NCBI GenBank assembly: GCA_951799425.1
Contig: OX637401.1
Location: 15,215,501-15,279,500 of the forward strand
Length of the DNA: 64,000 nucleotides
Direction: 5' to 3'
Origin: Ilex aquifolium
Lineage: Eukaryota > Streptophyta > Magnoliopsida > Aquifoliales > Aquifoliaceae
Below, one piece after another: positions 23,067 to 34,267 of the stretch. The notes beneath the pieces are model-generated. The model had not been told where the DNA came from, searched no databases, and saw only the letters and a list, made by a program, of their open reading frames with translations. The translations under genes and the position numbers were made by a program. How positions within the stretch are numbered: position 1 is the first letter of the stretch; every line of letters starts with the position of its first letter.

Positions 23067-25499
23067 CAATTGGTCCCTTGTTCGCATGTACAGTTTCTTT
23101 CATTTTAATTATGTCATGTTTTTATTTCATGTCACTTACTTGTGTGTTGGTGTATAGCTTTATTTTCTTTTGAATCCAGATCTTGGTGCTTTTGTCGAAA
23201 GCGAAATTGCGAGGTGTTCTCTTACCCTACTTATCTTTTTATTGTCTTCCATTGCATATTATATCTTTTTGTTGCATTGAGGACAATGCATGGTTCTAGT
23301 TGGGGGGTGAGGTGCAAGCACCATTGTATGATACACCAAGGTTGTCTGAATTTTTTTTGATTTTTGCTTGCAATTGTGAAAAATAGGTGAAATTTTTGAA
23401 AATTTTTGATGAAAAATACCTTTAAGTTGATTTGTATTCCCTTATGAAGCGAGTATGAACTGGATGACATGTTGGTTGTTGTTGTGAACCTTGTGCACAT
23501 GAGCTTACTATAGAAAATGGATCATATGCATAAATATCACATATGGATTGATTTTCGAACTCATCTGTATGTGTTTTCTGAACTTGTAATTTCAGTGATT
23601 TACGGGTTGGATTCATGTTTTAAGCTTGACATAAGTAGTGGAGATGAGTAAGGACCCATGAGAGTTTTAGTGCCAAACCTTTTTGGAGGGAACTTACGTT
23701 TACTCAAAGAACAATTTTTGATATCAAGTTTGTTCAATAGTCTCATTATGCTTGCTTTGGTTAGTTGCATTTGGTTAGTAGACTGATTTGTCTTGATCAT
23801 GTAATGCTCTCCCCATGTGGACCTGGAAGTGATCTTAGGCCATTTTTGAATACTTTGAGCCTTAGCCCTTTTTCTTGAGAAAATTTTATCCCTAGTGCCG
23901 TGATTGAGCCCATTTTAAAATTCGTTTCTATGCCACACATATTAACCAAGCCAATGCAAGATGATAAAAAAAATCTACCTCACCTTGGTTGTTCCTAGAG
24001 CTGAATATGAGTGATTGCAAAAGAGAAGGAAGTATGGTGTGGAAACTCCAACAAAAAGGGATGAATGATTTGAAACTCAAGGAGTTGAATGAAAATCCAA
24101 GAAAAAGAGAAAAAGGGGTGAAAAGAATAAAGAGTGATCAAAAGAAAAGGAAGATGTTAAGAAAAATAAAGAAAATAAACAAGGGGTGTGGTGATGGTGA
24201 GAAAATCAAAATCCCATGAAAAAGGAAGTGTTTTTCCAACATTAAAGTCTCTCACTCGGAACAACCCTCTTAGTTGTCCTTTTTCCTTCATTTCTTTTAC
24301 CTAGATATCACCCCAGGGCCCCATTACAACCTTTAAAGCCCTAAGTGATCTAGAGAAGCATGGGAGAAGCATGTTTGTAAAAAAAAAAATGATAAGTTTA
24401 GTCTTACTACCTAATGCACTAACATCCTATTCATGAGACTATGCCAAGGTTGCCTCATTTTCACATATGAACTTCATTTTTGGATTACATGTGAGCACTT
24501 TGTTTTGAATACAAGATTCTAGATCACATGTACACATGGAGTGCATACCAGTATAACGTGAGTGCGTTTATTGTTTAAGGGTGTCCCTTGGTGAGTTTTG
24601 CATTGAAACTGAGTTTGTCTAGCCTTTCGAATGTGAATTCTGTTTCGTAAATGCCCAAATTACTTGTTTAAATGCACATGCACACGAGTTGAAAATTAAT
24701 TTGTGGGTGCATATTTCTGACTAGCATTGAGGACTATGGTTTTGCTCATGTACATCTAGTTCATTCAATTGAGAAATTTGTTAAAAAGCTCCATGCTTGC
24801 AAGAATGAGGGAATATTTCTCAAGTTATTGATATTGACATATTTTAGGAATGTTTTGATTCTGAACCTCATGATGTATATTTTGGGTGCTCTTTTTGATA
24901 GTTGAGAACAGAATTTGATTGTTGAATGATGAATGTTCATAGGGTTAAATCACCTTGCAATTTCAATCATGAATTGGGCATAATTATTCGAACTGTGGTT
25001 TGCAAGTGGATTAGATGTTTAGGGTGGAGTGGAGGTCATGAAAAGAGTGTTAGAATGCATAAGGGAGATCCTAAGAGAGAGTGGAATGAAAGTGAAATGA
25101 CTGTAGGGGTATTTTGGAATTAAGGCAGCAACTACCGCTTGACTACCGGTAGTCACTGGCTTTTGGTGTAGCAGCTACCGGTAGTCAGTGCACGAGCTAC
25201 CGGTAGCCGATGGTCAGAACGCCTGAAATTAGGGTTTTTAATTGGGTTTTTTTCGGAGAGACTCTTTAGTATCCTCACAATACATTGAACCCATTCCAAA
25301 TCCCTCTCACCCATAACCCTCCTAGATACCCAAACCGTTCCCTTTCCTCATTCATCTATAAATTCCTAACCATAGAACTGCGAAATTGGCGTTTCTCCTT
25401 CAAGATTCAAAGCCTCTGTTTTTCCGAAACCTTGGGCCAGCCGAAAATCTCTCAAACCCACCCCCCTCTTCTCAGTTGCAGACTCACAGAATCATCCCA
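23067..25499 (+). other. Athila-like element, non-coding region between pol and ORF3
   Basis: A long spacer typical of Athila elements. A second purine-rich tract, AGTTGGGGGGTGAGG, is at about 23299-23313, resembling the 3' PPT. Three CTACCGGTAG palindromes are at 25143, 25175 and 25197. No conserved protein was recognised between 23067 and 25499. Confidence 0.7.
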
Positions 25500-26750
25500 A
25501 TGGTTCGTTCCAAACGTGCAGGACTAAGTTCCCCACAACCCTCAGAGGCACCCAATCGGAAGAGAAGTGGGGAAGGTTCAAGTGCTCAAAGGGCGGAGCA
25601 AAGAAAAAAAGCAAGGAATGAGGCTAGGGATCAGTTTATTAACGAGAAAAATGTGACTTGTGAAAGGGCTGTGTATAGGAGATCTTTGGGTGTGGATCAT
25701 GTGGTGGTGAAGACCATTGAAGCTCTTGGAATGAAATTTTGGTTCAAAGAGGTGAGTGGTTTCAATTTGCCTCAATGCCGAGAGTTTTACCAAAGACTCA
25801 AGGTGGCGAATGAGGATGAGAATATTTTGAAAACAAACGTGCGAGGGAAGAGTTTTGAAGTGACTCCCGAGGTGATTGCTACTCTGTTGGAGTATCAACA
25901 GCCACCTCCCTCCACTTCGATTTATCCGGACAATGTCGAAAATGTCATACCTATTCAGGACTATGTGAATTCAATGTATGTTGACCCAACACAGTTTAAG
26001 GGAACAGTCCATTCTGGGGGCCTTAAGCATGAATTTGGTTTGATGAATAAAATCCTTCATTACAATTTGTTTCCAAAGGGATCAGAAAAGACACCAAATG
26101 TGGAGAAGTTGGGTCTCTTGGATGCAGTGATGACGGGGAAGAAATTGAATATCGCTCTTTTCATCTGGGAGGTAATGAAGGAGTTCGCCGAGACTGACTA
26201 TCCAAGGGCGAATCTCCCTTATGGAAATTTGGTAACTCGCATGTGTAACCATTTCAAGGTAAAAGGAATTGTTTCTGATAAAATCACCCCTCCGGATACT
26301 GGAACCATTGGTCAAGCTAGTAGCATGAAGAAGACTGCCATGACTCGAGCCGAGCGTGCTAGACCTTCAGGTCCAGGGTCATCTAGTGCAGGACCGCCTG
26401 ATGAGGGCCCATCTGAGTCCAGGCCATCCACTGCGATGCCAGAAAGCCTCATTGCTCGTCGTTTGGATTCACTGGAGGGTACTGTGCTGGGAATGGAAGC
26501 TGTTATGCAGGGGATGGCAGTGATGATGAAAGACCTCTATGTGCATACCTTTCCCGGGAGGTCTATACCGGAAGGGCTCGCACCTCCTGCTTATAATCCC
26601 CCTAGAGCTAGGCCCTCCACTTCCACAGTGGTGGAAGATGGTGATGAATATGAATCCGATGAGAACAAGGAGGGTGATGATGATGACGTGTCTAGGGATG
26701 ATTCTGGGGAGGAAGGAAGTGGTGATGATGGGAATGAAGATGAGGTTTAG
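25500..26750 (+). CDS. Athila third ORF (plant putative-transposon-protein family)
   Basis: The frame is open from 25386 without an ATG there; the first good ATG is 25500 (MVRSKRAGLSSPQPSE), giving 416 codons. It has a basic N-terminus (about residues 15-50), then a folded region about 55-260 with RRSLGVDHVVVKTIEALG, FYQRLKVANEDE, GKSFEVTPEVIATLLEY and LGLLDAVMTGKKLNIALFIW. This matches the domain seen in the ORF after pol in Athila elements (Pfam name putative plant transposon protein). A Ser/Pro/Gly-rich linker and a strongly acidic tail (EYESDENKEGDDDDV to the end) follow. I see no signal peptide or clear membrane segment, so there is no support here for an envelope role. Function unknown; nucleic-acid-linked work is a guess. 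Confidence 0.75.
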   Translation: MVRSKRAGLSSPQPSEAPNRKRSGEGSSAQRAEQRKKARNEARDQFINEKNVTCERAVYRRSLGVDHVVVKTIEALGMKFWFKEVSGFNLPQCREFYQRLKVANEDENILKTNVRGKSFEVTPEVIATLLEYQQPPPSTSIYPDNVENVIPIQDYVNSMYVDPTQFKGTVHSGGLKHEFGLMNKILHYNLFPKGSEKTPNVEKLGLLDAVMTGKKLNIALFIWEVMKEFAETDYPRANLPYGNLVTRMCNHFKVKGIVSDKITPPDTGTIGQASSMKKTAMTRAERARPSGPGSSSAGPPDEGPSESRPSTAMPESLIARRLDSLEGTVLGMEAVMQGMAVMMKDLYVHTFPGRSIPEGLAPPAYNPPRARPSTSTVVEDGDEYESDENKEGDDDDVSRDDSGEEGSGDDGNEDEV

Positions 26751-27057
26751 GGTCCATTGGGTTCCCTTGTTTTGTGTTCTTAGGTTGTTTGTCCTGACGG
26801 AGTCAGTGGGTCAGTAGAAGAAGCCATGTTAGGTTGTTTTGCCTCTTTTTGAAACCTAACCCCATGTACTCCAAGTTTAAATTTGATTTATGAAAGAAAA
26901 CCACAGTTTGAACTTAGTTTGCCCTTGTTAATTTCTAAAATTGCAATGTGATTTCTTGTGTGTTGATTGATCAAAGAATTGATTGTGTGAATGGGTGAAT
27001 GAATTCTTTTTGTATTATAATGCTGTGTGCCAAAACATTGCTAGGGACTAGCAAAGC

Positions 27058-27072
27058 TCAAGTTGGGGGGTG
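27058..27072 (+). other. Polypurine tract of the Athila-like element
   Basis: CAAGTTGGGGGGTG directly abuts the 3' LTR at 27073 and would prime plus-strand DNA synthesis. Confidence 0.85.
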
Positions 27073-28902
27073 TGATTCACACCAAATTTTGTATATTTTG
27101 TTGTGCAAATCATCTCGGTTTGAATTGATTTTTGGAGATTATATTGATGTGAATTGCGTTAATTGAGCACTTATTGGTAATTTGTGAGTTTTGCAGTTAA
27201 ACAATGCAAATGTCGACTGTTTCAAAGCTTTGATGGAGATGAGGGCTAACCTTGATTTTGAATTAAAAGAAGAAGGAAGCAAGAAGGAATCAAAATCAAT
27301 CAGCTACCGCAGAGCTACCGGTAGCCGATTGCCTCTGGAGTTGCTACTACCGCACGACTACCGGTAGCCAATTGCTTCTGGGGTTTCAGCTACCGGTAGT
27401 CAGTGCACGAGCTACCGGTAGCCGAGGCTGTTTCATCTAAATTTCTGCTGGATTGTTTCTGTTGCTTCAAGGGCCCCACCATCTAGTCTCCCTCACTCCT
27501 CTGACTCGTTCAACATACAGAACATCCCTCCATGTCTTTCCTCTTGGACTTTGAAGCCATGGCATTAATTGAAGAAAGAGAAAATGGGAGCTGCTGGGTG
27601 TGCAGACCTGCTCTGCACACCTCTGTCATACCCTGTCTGCTGCACTCCTAGGGAGACAGTAATCAGATGGGAGACTCCCTCCTCTCCAGAATGGGGAGTG
27701 GGGGGAAAAAGGGTTTTTCTCCATAGCAAAGAAAATTACACTAAGAAGGGAAGCTGGGTTACAGAGGGATGCTGCACCTTCCTGGTCCAGGCCTTGCAGA
27801 CTGTGCTCTGCTGCAGGGAGCTACAGGGGATGACCAGACACGTTTTTGAGAAACAAAAAGTTCTCCAAGGATGGTCATGGGGGGAATTATTATGGAGCAG
27901 AAAAAAGATAGGTTTTTAGAGAGAGAAACTCTGGGCGGAGAAGATGATGAATAGTAGTTTTTAGAGAGAGAAAGTTGTGATTTTTGCATTTTCTTCTACT
28001 GCACTGTCTTGTAATCTTGAGCAAGAATCTTAGTAGTTCATTGAATGCCATAAATGTTGTTTTCCCTGCATGTTTGGTTAGTTGAATGCTCATTTAATAT
28101 TTCACCATTAATGCTTCAAGTTCTTCATTTTTTTAGCTATGTAATGGGTTTAAATGCAGGTTCTTTTAGCTCATAAATTCTTACACTTAGTAGCTTAGAA
28201 GTTCATAGATTTGCAATGCACTTCCATTACATAGTCATTTCCATTCCAAGTATGAGTAGCTAAATCCTCTAGTTGGCAAGACCAAGAGGGATCTCCTTTG
28301 GGGATACCATTTCAACTCTTTCTCCTCTTTCCCTTTAGAGTCAAATGGTTCGTTTTGACCGGACAGAAGATGGATGAGTCGATGAGTCTTTGATAAACCG
28401 TAGGCCTAGTCACGGTTTATGCTTAGATACTCACCGATGTCATCCTCGGCTTTCCGTGATTCAAGCGTTCATTCATGCCCAATCGGAGGAGTGATTTGAG
28501 TTGAGGTGGTATACCCATTGGAGTGATCTCTTAGAATTGCCAACACTTGTTTTATCATTACATTTTCATTAGCATACACTTCACCAATCAACTCTCAAGA
28601 CAAAAGATTTTACATTTCCGTTTTTCACCAAATCACTTCAATCTTGATTCACTACCTTCCTTGTGGATACGACCTTGGAATACTCTTCCAAGTAACTCAC
28701 AACACACGAAAGTCTCCTTGCGATTGGGGAGCATTTTTGTGCATACATATCCCATATTTACATCTTCCCATTTCCTTTTCCTCATTGCCCTTTCTTTTGA
28801 CACTATCCCTAGGGGGAAGAAATTCTTCTCCCCCGTCCATACATTGCATACATTGAGGGATAGTAATTAGGGGTTAGGAAAGATATTGTTTTTGCTCAAT
28901 CA
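27073..28902 (+). repeat. 3' LTR of the Athila-like element
   Basis: A 1,830 bp copy of 17637-19454. The main length difference is a 12 bp duplication near 27275-27290. CTACCGGTAG palindromes are at 27315, 27358, 27390 and 27412. Confidence 0.95.
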
Positions 28903-28907
28903 GTCTC

Positions 28908-29060
28908 CTTTGTACGGGGGAACTCTACCCAGAACACAACATCTGCAATAATACAACATTGATCCAACCGGGTTCATTCATCCATACTCAATTGCATAGT
29001 ATCAGATATTATCATAATCATCATCTTTACATACATACATCTATATAATAGAGTAGCTTA
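28908..29060. repeat. LTR-like repeat (TGTGACACCC family), right fragment
   Basis: It continues the family text interrupted at 17636: CTTTGTACGGGG-GAACTCTACCC, then AACACAACAT and ACCGGGTTCATT. Compare 39371, 55249 and 60309. It decays at about 29060, so the copy is truncated compared with the 2.2-2.6 kb complete ones. Confidence 0.7.
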
Positions 29061-30375
29061 CAATTCAAATTCTAATAGATAAACAAAATGACTTTTATTT
29101 TTCGCGGTTGAGATCGTTTCTAAATTTGTCTAAATATAATCTAAACGTTGATATTAATCTAACAATTTTGAGATTCCCGCCTAATCTCTTCATCACACAC
29201 TCACTTTCTATAACTCTCTCTCCAGAATTCCTGAACAAAAAAAACTCTCCATAACTCTTCATCCCTATGGCGACATCCTTCTCTCCCCTCTCTCTCTCTC
29301 TCTCCTTGACGTTCAGATCTGTTTCACAGATCTCTCATCCTTCTCTCTCCTCTCTCTCTCTCTCTCTCACGTCCAGATCGCCCACTACTACAGCTCCAAA
29401 GTTTGACTCTACCGCTCCAGCGACACATTCCTGACCCAGATCCAAAGTCTTCGGCGACTTCATACAGCTCCAAAGTTTTGACTCTACAACTCCAGCGACA
29501 CTCCAAAGTCTCATTCACACTCTCTTTCAGCTCCAGGCGAAGTGTCGAACTCAGCAAGACAATCGATCTCAGCAATGTAAGTCTTCTCTTCTCTCTCTCT
29601 CCATTCCAAATTTATGGATTTTAATTTTCCCCAATTGTAGCCCTAAATCAATGAAGGATTTCAAATTGCCTCCCATTTTAGCCAGCCACTCGAAGCCTCT
29701 AACTCAACCAAGACACTCGGTCTTTCTCTCTCTCTCTCAGCCACTCGAAGCCTCTAAGTAGAAGTTCTGTCACATAAACTAAGTCAGTGATAACAGCCTA
29801 AATTCTAAGATGGTTAACTTCTCAATTAAATTTCTCAGTCAAATATGTTAAGGTGTAAAATATATTTGCCTATCTTCCGCTTGTGTAATGCCTCAGAAAA
29901 AATCAAACACCCCAAGCAGTATTCTCTGTTTCCAACAATACCAGATAAACATTACATAATATTTCCCCAACCAATGAGATAAAGATGCCCTTGCAACTTT
30001 CATTTTTCTTCAGCTTCTGATTTTCCAGACTTGAGAAATTGGGAATCACGAGAAAATACTGACAAATAATTACAATGAATAAAGGGGTGATTTTAGAAGA
30101 GAGTGTCTGCCAATAAGTAATTGTTTATAAATTATAAGCATGAGAGGCAAGTTGGATAAGTGGCAATACTCAGCCAAGTTGGATGATTTCCTAGGCTTTT
30201 TTTTTTTTAATTTTCTTCTCTATTTCTCTATCACCTTTCTCTCTTCACGCTAAATCGAACCACCAGCCACGGCCCAAACACACTCACGCCCATCCCCCTA
30301 ACCCCCATGCCCGCAGCACCATGTGTGTGCTTTGTTGTTAATTTGTTGAGTTTTGAGGATTTTGGAATTAGGTTA
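29061..30375 (+). other. Possible transcribed leader, no recognised gene
   Basis: A CT-rich stretch from 29160 is followed by an ATG at 29267 opening 54 codons of low-complexity Ser/Leu. A consensus donor (AAT|GTAAGT) is near 29578 and a possible acceptor (TTGTAG) near 29640. There is an imperfect direct repeat of the AGCTCCAAAGTTTGACTCTAC block at about 29391 and 29466, and of CAGCCACTCGAAGCCTCTAA at 29682 and 29737. It may be the first exon of a lost or non-coding gene. The protein is not recognisable. Confidence 0.3.
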
Positions 30376-30511
30376 GTTTGATGAAATCTTACTGAAATTG
30401 ATTGATATTGATATTGATTAATTTGATGAAGTCTTACTGAAATTGATTGATATTTATATTGATTAATTTGATGAAATCTTGCTGAAATTGATTGATATTG
30501 ATATTGATTAA
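30376..30511. repeat. 45 bp tandem repeat, three units plus a partial
   Basis: The units start TTTGATGAAATCTTACTG and end GATATTGATTA, at 30376, 30421 and 30466. A partial fourth resumes at 31112-31140 after the inserted LTR. Confidence 0.85.
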
Positions 30512-31111
30512 TGATGATGCACAAAATTGGTTTGCACACCACCTGTTAATTAAACAATATAAAACGTAGTAGAGTAGAGGGACAGAGAAGACAATGTTTA
30601 TAGTGGTTCGGTCAAGGTGACCTACGTCCACTTGGAATGGCAAAGGTCGTCAGGATTTTATTGACTCTGGTGTGGAGAGAGAACTGAGATTACAATCTTA
30701 GAGAGAGAAAGAGATGAGAGATTTCTCTGAATGAGTGTGATGCCCCCCAAATGTTGGTGGGGCTTACATTTTATAGTAGTCGCCTCATAATGGGTATTAA
30801 TCAACTAGCTATTCAAGCGGTCTCAACGGATTGGGGAGACTTAAATGGTAAGTGAATGGCTCGGCGACCCCTCCTTTCCTCAACGGGCAAGGGAGTTAAG
30901 GTGCACTCCAAAGGACTCGGTCAATGGATGAGGGAAGGTTGACTCTCTCCAAGAGGCGAGGATAAGGCTCCTGGATGCACCCTTGGTGGCGTAGCTCCCT
31001 TGTGGGCTTGACTGATTTGGATCTTATAGGGTTTGTTGGGTCTTCTATGAGCTTGGGCTCTTTAAGTTTGGGCTTTCCACATCGATTGGGCTATTCGGGC
31101 TTGACCCATCA
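30512..31111 (-). mobile_element. Solo LTR, 600 bp, in the 45 bp repeat
   Basis: TGATGATGCACAAAATTGG...CTTGACCCATCA with the perfect TSD ATTAA (30507-30511 and 31112-31116). On the minus strand its 3' part (CCGAACCACTATAAA...TTTTGTGCATCATCA) matches the end of the element at 49821-50618, so both belong to one LTR family. No internal region. Confidence 0.85.
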
Positions 31112-31140
31112 ATTAATTTGATGAAATCTTACTGAAATCT

Positions 31141-31794
31141 TCTTCTCTTTTGTTTTTTTAAGCTTAATAACTTGGAATGAATCTCTCTCTGGAGTTTTAT
31201 GAATTATATTATTTGGTGGTTGTATTGGATTTTCTCTGGTAGTATTAAATCATTTAATTGGTTGATGATTTTGTTGGTTCAACAGTTGACTGCTGTTACT
31301 TAATTAAAGCAATTTCATGGTTGAACTTTGATTATTTGCAACAAAAATGATTAAATTTGATGGAATCGTTGCTAATGGAGATAAGGAATTGCATACTAGA
31401 ATTCAGGCTATAGATTTGTTCTTGAAATCTTTCATGATGAATTGTTTCCTTTTTCCATTCTTTTTATGTGCTTTTCAAAAGTTAAATGTGTTATATTTCT
31501 TTTTCTTTGAGCCTTTTGTGAGTAGCAACATAAGTAACTTAGTTTAGTGATATTTAGTTGTATTCATTGCCTGATTGATCCTTTTGGGAACTTTACCCTA
31601 TCTCAGCTGCACATGGATTTATAGGAAATAAAACTCTTGAACAAAGAGAGCAAGTTTTTAGGGTTACGGGTTGCATCCTGGTATCTTCGGTCTAACTTAG
31701 GTGATCCTATTAAAGTTCAAATTCAACATAAAATCACTTAGTGAGATTTTTTTCTGAGATAATGGGATGTGAATATCTTTTTCAAAACTTATTT
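31141..31794. other. AT-rich spacer, no gene seen
   Basis: No conserved ORF. A 66-codon ORF at 31347-31547 has no recognisable features. Confidence 0.5.
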
Positions 31795-32020
31795 GGCTTT
31801 AAGTACCACCTCCAAACTTACCCTCCTTTAATTCCTATTTTTCATCAAATAGTTGTCAATAAGTACACATTTTAAAACATTTTCAAATTCTTTCTAAATT
31901 GTATTCCATAATTACCCCTACCATAAATAGTGCACACTTAATTGAATGTGAGACTTTCAAGATTAGAATGTGAGACTTTCAAGATTCATTTTGATATTTG
32001 TGTATCATTTGAATTTTAAA

Positions 32021-32051
<31 letters not shown>

Positions 32052-32860
32052 CGTGTCTCTCTTTAGTGACACTGTTTGCATGACAATTGTTCGACTCCAT
32101 CTTTTGGTGCAACTCTTTGAGTGGGCAAAATATATATTATCATCATTTAGGTACAATCTATTGTTGTTTGTCACTCTTTACTGACACTGTTTGGGTACTA
32201 TGAAGGGAGCATTACATGATGCCACGGATTGGACCTCTATTGTCATTATATCGTGTCTCTCTTTGGTGACACTGTTTGCATGACAATTTACATCGTGTCT
32301 CTCTTTGGTGACACTGTTTGCATGACAATTTTTCGACTCCCCCTTTAGGTGCAACTTTTTAAGTGGGAAAAATATATATTGTTATCATTTAGTTACAATC
32401 TACTGTTGTCACTCTTTACTGACACTGCTTGGGCACTATGAAGGGGGCATTACATGATGCCATTGATTGGACCCCCATTGTAAATAAAGCGCGTCTCTCT
32501 TTGGTGACACTGTTTACATGTCAATTTTTCGACTCCCTCTTTAGGTGCAACTCTTTGAGTGGACGAAATATATATTGTCATCATTTAGGTACAATCTACT
32601 ATACATATATATGTGTGTGTGTGTGTATATATATATATGTATATATGAAATTTCAAAATTGAAATGATACACAAATATCAAAAAGAATCTTGAAAGTCTC
32701 ACATTCTAATCTTGAAAGTCTCACATTCAATTAGGTATGCACTATTTATGGTAGGGGTAAAAGGGATTTTATGACTTTTTTTTAGCACATGTACTTCTAT
32801 CCCAATTATTTTAAAAAGTGTACTTTTATCCTATTAAGTTTTTTGGGAGGTACCGGCCTC
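31795..32860. mobile_element. Foldback element with internal direct repeats
   Basis: The left arm (about 31795-32050) and right arm (about 32630-32856) are diverged reverse complements. Landmarks are CCCCTACCATAAATAGTGCA, GTGAGACTTTCAAGATTAGA and GATATTTGTGTATCAT, with AT tracts at the inner edges. Between them is a direct repeat set with TCTCTCTTTGGTGACACTGTTTG at 32054, 32254, 32297 and 32492, and CATTTAGGTACAATCTA blocks. No transposase; class uncertain. Confidence 0.65.
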
Positions 32861-33883
32861 CCTAAGCCCCTTTTTTTCTATTGAAACACATCCTTTTGTA
32901 CTCAAGCAATTCATGAACCGTCCAAGTCAAATCTTCCTTGCCACTAAACACTAGCTTCTTCATTTTTTAATTATTGAAAACATCTTCCTACTACCTTTTA
33001 GGTTTGTCATTTGCTTCCTTTTAATATTTTGGTTTTTTGTATTTTTTATGGTTAGATGAGCATGGTAAAAAACTAATAAACAAGACTATAATTGGTGATT
33101 GATTGTGACTTAGTGATAGATTTTAGTTATGACAGTATGATAGAAAGGGATTGTGCTGGTGGCAACAGCTAGAGAGTGTCTATGATTTTGAGGGTAGTTT
33201 TGTGATGATTTATTGTGTGGTTTCTATTGTGATTCAATTTTCCCTTAAAAATGGTTTAGATACTTTTAAACCATACATTGGTTTTGATTGTTCATTTGCT
33301 AATTTTTAGTTTGTTATGGAATTAATTAATTTAATTGAGAGAGGAAAATGTAGGAAAGTTTCTTTTATTCTTATTTTCAGTTTATTTTTGTTCGGTTGAA
33401 TTTGAATCTTTTTGTTACCTGAAATTTGATGCTTAAATTAATGTTTAATTAATGGATTGAAGATGGTTTTATGGTAAAGCTAATTGTTGAGGGTTAATTC
33501 TGGGGTACTCCCCACCAATTGTTTGAAAAAAATTTAGATGCAAAGGTTTAAAGTTGTTACTCCTTAGTTAATGCTCTGTGTTTTTGAATTTTGGGTGATT
33601 CAGGTATATATAAAAGTCTATAAGTTTTGTTTGTTCCTTAGAATTTGGCAGTCATGAGGACGATGGGGGCTTGACTTCATTTATTGGTAATTTCTTTTCC
33701 CATTATTGTGCAAATGTTCCCAAAAAATTGCCTCAGCAGCTCATCGAGCTTGGCTTGGTCAGTTGCCAATGATTGGCGGTGGGTGAAACAGAGGCATTTT
33801 TTGCATTTTTTTTACTTGATTTTTTTTCGTCGTACAGTGCCTTCAGTCACGGGTAATAACTAGTTTATTCATAAAAGAATAAA
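32861..33883. other. Spacer, no gene seen
   Basis: AT-rich, with short ORFs only. A TATATAAAAG motif near 33605 is followed by possible splice signals, but there is no recognisable coding exon. Confidence 0.5.
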
Positions 33884-34232
33884 GGGTAAATTGCACCAAT
33901 GCTCCCTGAGGTTTGCCACTTGTTGCACTTTCGTCCCTAAAGTTCTAACTTCGTCAATTTCGTCCCCAAAGTTCAAACATTGAGTTAATTTGGTCATTGA
34001 CACTAACTGTGGTCACAAAAATAGACAAAAAACACCATGTATCAATCACGTGCATATCTTCAAGGGTATTTTTGATATTTTACAATAATCTATGCATCCA
34101 ATCAACATTATTCTCTATCTGGACAATATTAGACATACACCCAAACATGCATCTTCTTCTTCCTTCTTTTTTTTTTTCCTTTTCTATCTGTCTTGTTATG
34201 CTCACTCTTCCTAAACCGAACATATTCCCCCT

Positions 34233-34267
<35 letters not shown>

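Larger units (their letters stand above)
17637..28902 (+). mobile_element. Athila-like Ty3/gypsy LTR retrotransposon, internally deleted, 11.3 kb
   Basis: It has two TG...CA LTRs of 1,818 and 1,830 bp and a perfect 5 bp target duplication GTCTC (17632-17636 and 28903-28907). The PBS fits tRNA-Asp, and there is a G-rich PPT before the 3' LTR. The order is gag, protease, integrase, then a long non-coding stretch and an Athila-type third ORF. The RT-RNase H region is missing. By hand I count about 14 substitutions and two indels between the LTRs (about 0.8%), so the insertion is recent, a few hundred thousand years at commonly used plant LTR rates. Confidence 0.93.

Noticed and set aside
25386-25499. 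Extended start for Athila ORF3
   Set aside because: The upstream part is open but lacks an ATG; 25500 is the first methionine and gives the family-like basic N-terminus.
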